From positions 1 through 14,095 of the forward strand of contig JBMYRC010000113.1 of the NCBI GenBank assembly GCA_049601975.1: 14,095 bases of DNA, given 5' to 3'. The DNA is from UBA6544 sp049601975 (GTDB lineage: Bacteria > Pseudomonadota > Alphaproteobacteria > UBA8366). The notes below the pieces were generated by a model. The model was not told the DNA's origin. It made no database searches and saw nothing but the letters and a program-made list of their open reading frames with translations. The position numbers and the translations under genes were made by a program. Each line of letters begins with the position of its first letter. Position 1 is the first letter of the stretch. Positions 7,238 through 13,207 of this stretch are shown here, in pieces.

Positions 7238-8401
7238 CTATTCCGCCACCGCTTGGGTTTCGGAGCCCTGTCCGTCGAGCAATTGTTCCACGATCCAGCG
7301 GTCGACCGCATTGACGCCCCATTCGCGACGAGCGAGCCGGCCCGGCAGCGCTAGCGGCGATGTAATGCCCAATTGCTGGCGCTCGCAGATGACGTTGTCC
7401 TCCGTATGAGTCATATCCCAGCGGCGATAATAGCGCTCGGCAATTTCCTCGAAATCGGGCCGCGCTGCTGTTTCGCGCGGGAAGCCGGAGCCGACGACGA
7501 GCTCAATCTGCGCCGCGCCGCGGGGGCGTATTTCCATCCACCAAAAGCAATCCGATGTAGCAACGAAATATGTCGAGGGATAGATGCCCAGAAAATGACT
7601 GCCCTTGAGCGCTGAGCCGGACCTCGACGCAATCGGTGGAAAGGGAGAGGTGTCACCTTTCAGCAATGCCGCCGTCTGGGCGACCGGGATCAGCGAGCCT
7701 GACCAGGCGCCGACTGCATCGATCGGTGCCGCCATCTGGTCGCCCAATGATTGCCGATGAACCGCGGGGATGTGATAGGATTCGCGCTGATTCTCAAGGT
7801 AGATTTTCCAGTTACAGGCGACGTCCCACACCTTGCGCCGGGTTGTCACCAAATTGGGGAAGTCGTAACTGGCGATGTGCGATGGCAGTTCGCCGAGATA
7901 GCTGGCGAGGCTCTCGGCTTGCGGGTCGAAATTCACGAACAGGAAATCGGCCCAGGTCTCCAGTCGGACTGGAATTAGCCCATTATCCTGCATCTCGAAG
8001 CCGACGGTGTCTTCCATGCCGCCGGCGCTGATCAGTCCGCCGTCGAGGGTGAAGGCCCAATGATGGTAGGGACAGACGATGGCCTTGCAATTGCCTTCAC
8101 CAGTGAGCAGTTGCGTGCCCCGGTGCCGGCAGGAATTGGCGAAGGCTTTAATCACACCCTTTTCATTGCGGGTCAGCAGGATGGGGATGCCCGCTACATC
8201 AGCCGCCAAATAATCACCTGGATTAGGCAATAGGTCGCCGCGCCCGACGAAGTTCCAAACCTTCATGAAGACACGCTCTATCTCAAGCCGGTGGAAACCT
8301 TCGTCCGTGTAACACCAGGGTGGCAGGTTCTCGGCTTCCAGCGGTGGTTTTAGCGCATTCACGTAGTGCTTGGGATCGAGCATGTCGTCGATGGGGGGCA
8401 T
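7238..8401 (-). CDS. Rieske non-heme iron oxygenase, alpha subunit
   Basis: A 387 aa large subunit of an aromatic-ring-hydroxylating-dioxygenase-type Rieske oxygenase. The Rieske 2Fe-2S motif is C91-x-H93 ... C110-x2-H113. The catalytic domain begins near NWKIYLENQRESYHIPAVH (197-215), giving His210 and His215 as iron ligands. The acidic third ligand is most likely Asp335 in THTEDNVICE. The residue that relays electrons between subunits, Asp in naphthalene dioxygenase, is Glu207 here, as described for carnitine monooxygenase CntA. That points towards the group acting on quaternary ammonium or related aliphatic nitrogen compounds rather than arenes, but this is inference. A GGAGG site precedes ATG 8401 by 9 bases. 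The gene sits 15 bases after the DUF1989 gene and 4 bases before the dehydrogenase. No beta subunit, ferredoxin or reductase gene is visible, so the reductase must lie elsewhere. Confidence 0.93.
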   Translation of the reverse strand: MPPIDDMLDPKHYVNALKPPLEAENLPPWCYTDEGFHRLEIERVFMKVWNFVGRGDLLPNPGDYLAADVAGIPILLTRNEKGVIKAFANSCRHRGTQLLTGEGNCKAIVCPYHHWAFTLDGGLISAGGMEDTVGFEMQDNGLIPVRLETWADFLFVNFDPQAESLASYLGELPSHIASYDFPNLVTTRRKVWDVACNWKIYLENQRESYHIPAVHRQSLGDQMAAPIDAVGAWSGSLIPVAQTAALLKGDTSPFPPIASRSGSALKGSHFLGIYPSTYFVATSDCFWWMEIRPRGAAQIELVVGSGFPRETAARPDFEEIAERYYRRWDMTHTEDNVICERQQLGITSPLALPGRLARREWGVNAVDRWIVEQLLDGQGSETQAVAE

Positions 8402-8416
8402 GGAACAGTCCTCCGG

Positions 8417-9019
8417 TTAGCTGAGAATCTCGAAATGAGCCTCCGTCGGCTGCCCGTCGGGCCCATTGATTGGCAGCAGGTCCATTGGGCAGGCGGAGAA
8501 GGCGACGATGCAATCCATCTCCGCCCTGAGGGTGATGGCGTCGCCGGCCGCGCTTACCGGGGGGCGCCATTCCAATCGACCGTCCTCCAGGATCGCGATG
8601 TTCATAAACAGGTTGAGTGGGCAGGGTGTCTCCGGCGCGGCCACGCCGATATCGGACAGCGCCTTGTGGAGGTTTTCGGTGCAATTGTCGTGGTGCCCGA
8701 CATGACCAAGCTGTTCGTAACGCTGAGGGTCGCACGACGCGATCAGGGTGTCGTGAACGCCCGGACTGGTGTCGGTGGTCACGTTCAGGATATCGCGTCG
8801 TCGGTTCGTAACATATGTATCTCCGACATCCGGATTGGCTTTTTGGAAAGCGGCGCGGCTGTGTTCCATCGACATGAATTCACCCGGATTGGCCGTGGCG
8901 AAGGCCCAGGTGTCGACCACTTGCTGGCCGTGGGTGTTAATGACCCGTATGGATTGGCCGGTGCGGAGTCGTGCGGCGATGCCGGCGCGTTCCGGGATCG
9001 TTTGAAGGGTGTTGGCCAT
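8417..9019 (-). CDS. DUF1989 family protein (urea carboxylase-associated type)
   Basis: A 200 aa cytoplasmic protein of the DUF1989 family. Signature segments are GQSIRVINTHGQQVVDTWAF (21-40), HDTLIASCD (89-97), GHHDNCTENL (108-117), CPLNLFMN (133-140), AEMDC (166-170), FSACPMD (174-180) and EAHFEI (193-198). The conserved Cys and His residues suggest a metal site. Relatives next to urea carboxylase genes have been shown to form a carboxyguanidine deiminase in guanidine degradation. Stand-alone members like this one, with neither a second DUF1989 subunit nor carboxylase nearby, have no proven activity that I know of. It is the first gene of the leftward cluster. ATG 9019 follows a GAGGGAGAGAG purine run; the 148-base spacer to the divergent gene at 9168 probably holds the cluster promoter. 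Confidence 0.9.
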   Translation of the reverse strand: MANTLQTIPERAGIAARLRTGQSIRVINTHGQQVVDTWAFATANPGEFMSMEHSRAAFQKANPDVGDTYVTNRRRDILNVTTDTSPGVHDTLIASCDPQRYEQLGHVGHHDNCTENLHKALSDIGVAAPETPCPLNLFMNIAILEDGRLEWRPPVSAAGDAITLRAEMDCIVAFSACPMDLLPINGPDGQPTEAHFEILS

Positions 9020-9046
9020 GAGCGGAATCTCTCTCCCTCAACGTTT

Positions 9047-9108
9047 ACTCATTCGAGTGTCGATGGATTCCGTCCCGCCCGCAACTCCGCTCTGACAAGA
9101 TCGAGCGG
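9047..9108. promoter_or_regulatory. Inverted repeats in the divergent spacer
   Basis: The spacer between the DUF1989 gene and the + strand gene at 9168 contains ACTC-attc-GAGT (9047-9058) and CCGCTC-(10)-GAGCGG (9087-9092 and 9103-9108). Either could be an operator half-site pair in a bidirectional control region. No convincing -35/-10 pair was found. This is sequence pattern only. Confidence 0.3.
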
Positions 9109-9167
9109 GGATATCTGCCCGGATGGACCTATGTTATGGACTAAAGGCGTGTTGGAAGGAGCTCGAA

Positions 9168-9764
9168 ATGGATAAGGTAAAACTGGTTAAACCGGATTTT
9201 GCGGATGACGAGGTCGCGGCTATATTCGACGATATTCGCAAGACCAAGGGTGCGAATTTTCTAACGCCGACCTGGGGGTTTTTCGCGCTCGATATCGAAC
9301 TGTTAAAAGGCTGGTGGACGTTGACGAAGCGCCTGCAGATGACAGAAGGGTCGCTGCCGAAACCGTTGCTGAACGCGATCTCGCTGGTCTGTGCGGCGGA
9401 AGTCGATTGCCCGCGCTGCATCAACAACCATCAAACCCATCTGATCGAACATTTTGAGATGACTGTCGACGATGTGATGGAGTGTATCGATTTCGAAAGT
9501 TCGAAATCCCTCGATCCAATGTGGAAGGATGTGCTGCGGTTCGCGCGCAAGGTCGCTTTCAACGAAGGGACGACGGAAGAGGACTTCCAGGCATTGCGCG
9601 ATCACGGGATTGATGATGTTGGCATCGCCGAGCTGGTCTCCATGGCGATGCTGGAATCTGGCATGGCGCGGCACGCGGTTGGTGTGGCCCCATTCGAGAA
9701 CGGCAGCGAATGGCCAAAGGACAATCTACCCTCGGCGTTCTATAGCGATAACGTAAATCGTTAA
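9168..9764 (+). CDS. AhpD/CMD-like protein with CxxC motif (peroxidase-related)
   Basis: A 198 aa mostly helical protein of the carboxymuconolactone decarboxylase/AhpD superfamily. The redox motif C81-P-R-C84-I-N-N-H88, preceded by Glu78, matches the Cx2Cx3H pattern of AhpD-type alkylhydroperoxidases, so a thiol peroxidase or related redox role is more likely than lactone decarboxylation. The paired helices around DPMWKDVLRFARKVAFNEG and IAELVSMAMLESGMARH complete the fold. ATG 9168 is supported by GGAAGGAG 7 bases upstream; the longer frame from 9123 adds an unrelated N-terminus. It is divergent from the DUF1989-Rieske cluster and might protect that oxygenase pathway from peroxide (inference). 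The 3' end runs into repeat-like palindromes before the convergent ridA-like gene. Confidence 0.85.
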   Translation: MDKVKLVKPDFADDEVAAIFDDIRKTKGANFLTPTWGFFALDIELLKGWWTLTKRLQMTEGSLPKPLLNAISLVCAAEVDCPRCINNHQTHLIEHFEMTVDDVMECIDFESSKSLDPMWKDVLRFARKVAFNEGTTEEDFQALRDHGIDDVGIAELVSMAMLESGMARHAVGVAPFENGSEWPKDNLPSAFYSDNVNR

Positions 9765-9855
9765 CAACCCTCCCCTGCAAGCAGGAGAGAGAAACCTACT
9801 TTGCCACTCGGCGACGTCCCCTCTCCCGCTTACGGGGCAGGGTTAGGGTGGGGGA
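9765..9855. repeat. Palindromic intergenic repeat in a convergent junction
   Basis: Two hairpins fill the spacer: CTCCCCTGC (9770-9778) against GCAGGAGAG (9781-9789), and CCCCTCTCCCG (9818-9828) against CGGGGCAGGG (9833-9842), followed by the tail TTAGGGTGGGGG. The wording, CCCTCTCCCGC then CGGG..AGGGTTAGGGTG, resembles a dispersed repeat seen in many proteobacterial intergenic regions. In this tail-to-tail position it could also stop transcription from both sides. The family assignment is from memory of the pattern, not a search. Confidence 0.65.
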
Positions 9856-9863
9856 ATGGTTGC

Positions 9864-10256
9864 TTAGTGCACCTTCGCCGCAATGATCTCGATCTCGACC
9901 TTCATCTCCGGCATGGACAGTGAGGTGACGACGATACGTGTCGAGGACGGCGGCGGGTCGCCGACGCGTTCGGCGCGGACGGCGCGAAAGGCGTCCCGGT
10001 AGCGGGGATCGGTGATGAAAGTCGTCATCTTCACCACGTCGCTCATCGTCATGCCCGCGGCGCGCAGTACCGCTTCGACATTATCGAAGGCGGCTTCGAT
10101 CTGTTGTTCCGTGTCCTCGGGGATTGTGCCGTCCTTGAGCATACCGATTTGTCCCGAGCTGACGAGAATGGCCGCGCCCGGAGGAATGAGAACCGCGTCG
10201 CTATGCGCCGAAAGCGGAGCCGGGGTTTCGTCCGAGTGGATGTGTTTTAAAGACAT
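9864..10256 (-). CDS. RidA (YjgF/UK114) family protein
   Basis: A 130 aa RidA-superfamily protein. Archetypal RidA hydrolyses reactive enamine/imine intermediates made by PLP enzymes, and many other subfamilies act in specific catabolic pathways. The substrate-carboxylate-binding Arg107 in PSSTRIVV is present, as is the C-terminal MKVEIEIIA strand with its acidic residues. The central AAFDNVEAVLRAAGMTMSDVVKMTTFI matches the family. AAAGGA precedes ATG 10256 by about 9 bases. It lies 21 bases after the SDR gene, in the same direction, so the two form a small operon. The presence of Arg107 suggests an active member, but whether it is true RidA or a pathway-specific Rid protein cannot be decided here. 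Confidence 0.92.
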   Translation of the reverse strand: MSLKHIHSDETPAPLSAHSDAVLIPPGAAILVSSGQIGMLKDGTIPEDTEQQIEAAFDNVEAVLRAAGMTMSDVVKMTTFITDPRYRDAFRAVRAERVGDPPPSSTRIVVTSLSMPEMKVEIEIIAAKVH

Positions 10257-10277
10257 CGTAAAATCCTTTCGTGCGGC

Positions 10278-11036
10278 CTAGGGGAGATAGGCGCCGCCGT
10301 TGACGTGGATGGTCTGTCCGGTGACGTAACTGCCCGCCAGACCGCAGAGCGCACGGATCATAGCCGCGACTTCTTCCGGCCGGCCCATGCGGTCCTGGAT
10401 CAGGAATTTGATATCGCTCTTCGGACGGGCACCCGCAGAGGCCCCCCGCACCGTATCGATGTGGCCCGGTACCACGGTGTTGACGCGAATATTGTCGCCG
10501 CCGACCTCATGCGCCAGACCCTTCATAAAGCCGATAATGGCCATATTCGCGGCGGCGACATGGGTGCGCCCGGCGACGCCCGTGTGGCTGGCGATCCCGC
10601 CGAGTGAAATGATCGTGCCGCCGCCCGCCTTGCGAAGGTGCGGCAGGGCGGCTTGGCTGCAGAGCATCGTGCCTTCGACCGTTGGCAAATTGACCCGCCG
10701 CCATTCATCCATGGTGAGCGCGTCCAATGGTGTATTGCCACGCACCCCCGCATTGTTGATGAGGATCGAGAGTTTGCCGAAACGCTCGACGACCGCATCG
10801 GTCATCTCCTTGATGGCTGCGGCGTCGGTGATGCTGGCGGTGAAATGCATGGCGCGGCCCCCGGCGTCTTCGATTTCACGTGCCAACGCCCCCGCTTCTG
10901 CACCCGATGTCATTGCGTTGACGCAGATCGCTGCTCCCGCTCCGGCTAAAGCCAAACACGTGGCGCGGCCGATATTATGCGCAGCGCCGGTGACGATGGC
11001 GACGTCGTTTGCAAGTTCCCGGTCTGTTGACGGCAT
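10278..11036 (-). CDS. Short-chain dehydrogenase/reductase-like protein lacking the S-Y-K triad
   Basis: A 252 aa classical-SDR-fold protein close to FabG in layout. The cofactor motif TGAAHNIG (16-23), NNAG (94-97), Asn116 in RRVNL, and the C-terminal GQTIHVNGGAYLP are present. Aligned without gaps to E. coli FabG, the catalytic residues are replaced: Ser138 by Gly147, Tyr151 by Val160 and Lys155 by Asn164 (in GRTHVAAANMAIIG). The frame is otherwise intact, so this looks like a conserved protein that has lost or changed classical reductase chemistry, not a decayed gene. A CGGAGAG site precedes ATG 11036. It is transcribed ahead of the RidA gene and divergent from the LLM gene (118-base spacer). 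It may bind NAD(P) without catalysing hydride transfer, or use another mechanism. Confidence 0.9.
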   Translation of the reverse strand: MPSTDRELANDVAIVTGAAHNIGRATCLALAGAGAAICVNAMTSGAEAGALAREIEDAGGRAMHFTASITDAAAIKEMTDAVVERFGKLSILINNAGVRGNTPLDALTMDEWRRVNLPTVEGTMLCSQAALPHLRKAGGGTIISLGGIASHTGVAGRTHVAAANMAIIGFMKGLAHEVGGDNIRVNTVVPGHIDTVRGASAGARPKSDIKFLIQDRMGRPEEVAAMIRALCGLAGSYVTGQTIHVNGGAYLP

Positions 11037-11154
11037 GAGAGCTCTCCGTGGCTATTTCTCTATGATGTAGCGCTGACCGTGGGCGAAGCGACGACTGGCC
11101 GGCAACACGGGTCGGGCTAGGATATATTTATACCCATTATGAGGAGATGCAGCG

Positions 11155-12270
11155 ATGCCTCACCACGATCTCACTTTCGGATGGTTTCTGCCCACAAGCG
11201 GCGATACGACTTGCTTCGGCGATCCAGCCGCGCGCATCCCACAGAGTTCGGAAGTCTTTGATGAAATCGTCGCCGCCGTCGACGAAGGCGGGTACAAGTA
11301 TCTTTTGATGCCAGTGAATGCGACCTGTTGGGAAGCGACGGTCGTCGGCTCATATTACGCGGCGCGGACGAAGAATGTAGCGCCGTTGATCGCGCTTCGC
11401 TCCGGCTATTGCAATCCGACTCTTGCGGCGAAGATGTTCGCGACATTGGACCAGATGTCGGGCGGGCGGTTGTGTATCAATTTGATTGCCGGGATCAGCG
11501 ACGACGACACGCGTGCTGACGGGATTATGGACACCAAGGAAGTCCGCTACGAGAAGATGGACGAAGAAGTTGAAGTCATGAAGAAGCTCTGGGCAGCGTC
11601 CGGCGCGATCGATCATCAAGGCAAGCATTATTCGGTGACACAGGCAATTGAACCGAAGCCTTTACAGCGGCCGTATCCGCCCTTTTTTCTCGGAGGTGGA
11701 TCGGAATATGCGCTCGAGATTTCGGCGAAGCATTCGACGGTCCATCTGTTCTGGGGCGACAAGCCGGAAGTTATTGCAGAGAAGATCGGTGATATTCGCG
11801 AACGCGCTGCGAAATACGGGCGGCGGGATGACATTCAATTTGGCATGCGGCTGCAGATTATTTGCGAAGAGACTGAGGACGCTGCATGGGATGCGGCCTA
11901 TCGGCTGATCGCCGGGTCGACGAAATTCGAAATTGCCAACAGTCGACTAGGCGCGGGCGCGGTCGAAGGGGTGCGTAAGACATCGGAAGCGAATCGCCGG
12001 GTGTGGGAACTTCTGGAAGAGTCCGGTGATGAGATGAAAATTCATCCGCATCTGTGGACCGGTATTTCGACCGTTCGCACTGGGGCCGGGATCGCCGTCG
12101 TAGGAACCCCGAAACAAGTGGCCGAAACGTTGGATGAGTTCGTGACGGCGGGATGCACGAGTTTTTGTCTATCGGGATATCCGCACGCGGAAGCAGCGCG
12201 CGTATTCTCGACCAAGGTCATGCCGTATTTCGAAGGGCGGCTCTCTGAGGGGTTTCCCCGTGCGGCGTAA
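11155..12270 (+). CDS. LLM-class FMN-dependent monooxygenase, SsuD-like
   Basis: A 371 aa TIM-barrel flavin monooxygenase of the luciferase-like family, nearest in layout to alkanesulfonate monooxygenase SsuD, which needs FMNH2 from a separate reductase. Matching stretches include LDQMSGGRLCINLIAG (98-113), RYEKMDEEVEVMKKLW (131-146), PYPPFFLGGGS (173-183), HLWTGISTVRTGAGIAVVG (299-317) and the C-terminal LSGYPH. By recall of the E. coli protein, the equivalents of Cys54, Arg226, Arg297 and Tyr331 are retained as Cys58, Arg232, Arg308 and Tyr342, while the active-site His228 position is Gln234. GAGGAG (11141-11146) lies 8 bases before ATG 11155. TATATT at 11123-11128 is a possible -10 but has no good -35. 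No reductase or sulfonate transporter is in view; the substrate is unknown. Confidence 0.9.
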   Translation: MPHHDLTFGWFLPTSGDTTCFGDPAARIPQSSEVFDEIVAAVDEGGYKYLLMPVNATCWEATVVGSYYAARTKNVAPLIALRSGYCNPTLAAKMFATLDQMSGGRLCINLIAGISDDDTRADGIMDTKEVRYEKMDEEVEVMKKLWAASGAIDHQGKHYSVTQAIEPKPLQRPYPPFFLGGGSEYALEISAKHSTVHLFWGDKPEVIAEKIGDIRERAAKYGRRDDIQFGMRLQIICEETEDAAWDAAYRLIAGSTKFEIANSRLGAGAVEGVRKTSEANRRVWELLEESGDEMKIHPHLWTGISTVRTGAGIAVVGTPKQVAETLDEFVTAGCTSFCLSGYPHAEAARVFSTKVMPYFEGRLSEGFPRAA

Positions 12271-12273
12271 GCT

Positions 12274-12491
12274 TTAGGGACGAGAAAAATTGAGAAACTT
12301 GCCGAAACTTTTGGTCAGTTCGAGGTGGGCGACGCTGCCGCCGACAATCATTTCTGGGCGAATCTGATCGTTGATCAATAAAGTCGACAAGCTATGCACG
12401 AGGCACCAGGTCGTGAAGGCTTGGTCGGGAGCCGGAGAATTATAAAATCCAGACGGTAGGCATCGGCCTGGCTTCGGCTGCGCAGATAGCG
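12274..12491 (-). pseudogene. Remnant of a TetR-family regulator (C-terminal WHG-type domain)
   Basis: On the minus strand an open frame ending at TAA 12274-12276 encodes PDQAFTTWCLVHSLSTLLIN (12370-12429), which matches the helix of TetR C-terminal domains usually written AWxLVHGLAxLLLDG. Just upstream, in a different frame (12438-12491), RYLRSRSQADAYRLDFI matches the preceding family segment usually written AYLRFAxxxPxAYRLMF. The two pieces are in the correct order and spacing but joined by a frameshift, and no helix-turn-helix N-terminus or start remains. This is a decayed regulator fragment just downstream of, and convergent with, the LLM gene, which it may once have controlled. Confidence 0.6.
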
Positions 12492-12542
12492 AGAGCGAGA
12501 GCGATCTTAAGGCTGAAAACCGTATTGCAATGCTGTTGGCGT

Positions 12543-12730
12543 CTATCTGACCCTGACCTGCTTACTAAAAGCTTTGCCAAAGGCGATTTGTTCGGTGGCG
12601 ACTCTGGCGCGCAAGGTCCCACTGCTTTGAGGTCGATTTGACCGTTCAGATGCAGGATGACGCTTAACCACCGATAGGCTTGAACCAAATCCGGTTTGAC
12701 CCTTCGGCCGGCCTCGTAAAGTTGGGCGAA
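12543..12730 (-). pseudogene. Remnant of a Sel1-repeat protein
   Basis: Minus-strand frame starting at 12730 reads FAQLYEAGRRVKPDLVQAYR then WLS, a clear Sel1-like repeat (pattern LAxLYExGxGVxxDxxQAYxWLxLA). It loses register after NGQIDLKAV, and the continuation LRARVATEQIAFGKAFSKQ is read in another frame to TAG 12543-12545, matching the usual post-repeat MTPEQIAxAQxLAxE tail. Thus at least one frameshift breaks it, and an in-frame TGA lies immediately upstream. It may be the C-terminal part of the same decayed exported gene whose start is at 12998. Confidence 0.65.
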
Positions 12731-12745
12731 TCAGAAAATGCAAAC

Positions 12746-12998
12746 TTAGCCAGAGCGGGTCTTGGCATTTTGCGCACCAACGAGGTAGGCGTCGTGGGCT
12801 GCCTTCAGGTTGTCCGTATTGGCCTGGCGGCCGTCATAGAAATAAGACCCTTGATCGTCGCTTACGACAAACGACAGCAGCGAATTGGCATTGTCGCTAT
12901 CGATATATTTTGGATCTTGGAGAGTCGGCTTGCTATGAGGATGTGCCGATCAATGGAAAGATACCGCTCAGTAAAGTGATCGAAAATTTCCACAACAT
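12746..12998 (-). pseudogene. Small exported protein gene broken by a frameshift
   Basis: ATG 12998, with AGAGGT 8 bases upstream, opens MLWKFSITLLSGIFPLIGTSS, a convincing signal peptide, and then hits TAG. A one-base change of frame near 12938 restores an open frame of about 60 residues (KPTLQDPKYIDSDNANSLLS, then SDDQGSYFYDGRQANTDN and AAHDAYLVGAQNAKTRSG) to TAA 12746-12748. Codon choice in the second part looks coding-like. I do not recognise the mature part. It could be the N-terminal half of the Sel1-repeat protein whose remnant follows. A sequencing error is the alternative to genuine decay. Confidence 0.45.
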
Positions 12999-13010
12999 AG
13001 AAACAGACCT

Positions 13011-13121
13011 CTAATTACTCGCCGGATGCCCGTTACGGTTCCGATGTTCGCCCGTCCACATGTCCGCAATTTCGTGGGACGAGAACAGCTTAGCAAATGT
13101 CGCGTAGAAATAGGGTTGCAT
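13011..13121 (-). CDS. Possible small hypothetical protein
   Basis: A 36-residue minus-strand frame from ATG 13121 to TAG 13011 reads MQPYFYATFAKLFSSHEIAD and continues to a basic, Asn-rich end. The stop lies 12 bases before the start of the broken exported-protein gene, and the latter's ribosome site begins at the stop, which looks operon-like. No clear ribosome site precedes the ATG, and the frame stays open 15 codons further upstream. It may be another gene fragment. The rest of the non-coding stretch to 13207 shows no recognisable gene. Confidence 0.22.
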   Translation of the reverse strand: MQPYFYATFAKLFSSHEIADMWTGEHRNRNGHPASN

Positions 13122-13207
13122 AAATGTTACGCGAGGTCGCTTTTCTGGCGGGAAAAATTAACTTCTTATGCGTAGTCCCTAATGATGGGAAGTTAAAGGA
13201 AATTTGC

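Noticed and set aside
7234..7311. Longer start for the 2-hydroxyacid dehydrogenase, inside the Rieske gene
   Set aside because: It would overlap the Rieske coding end by about 74 bases and gives a low-complexity N-terminus; ATG 7233 is placed for coupling.
8366..9175. Long + strand frame (269 codons) opposite the DUF1989 gene
   Set aside because: DUF1989 motifs on the minus strand explain the region; the antisense frame has no ribosome site or recognisable motif.
9770..9842. CRISPR-like array from repeated C-rich and G-rich runs
   Set aside because: Only two self-complementary hairpins, no regularly spaced direct repeats or spacers, and no cas genes.
11100..11154. TATATT (11123-11128) as a full promoter for the LLM gene
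   Set aside because: No acceptable -35 element at 16-18 bases; mentioned only as a possible -10.
12680..12979. Plus-strand frame of 99 codons in the gene-poor stretch
   Set aside because: The minus strand shows signal-peptide and Sel1-like content here, while the plus frame resembles nothing and has no ribosome site.
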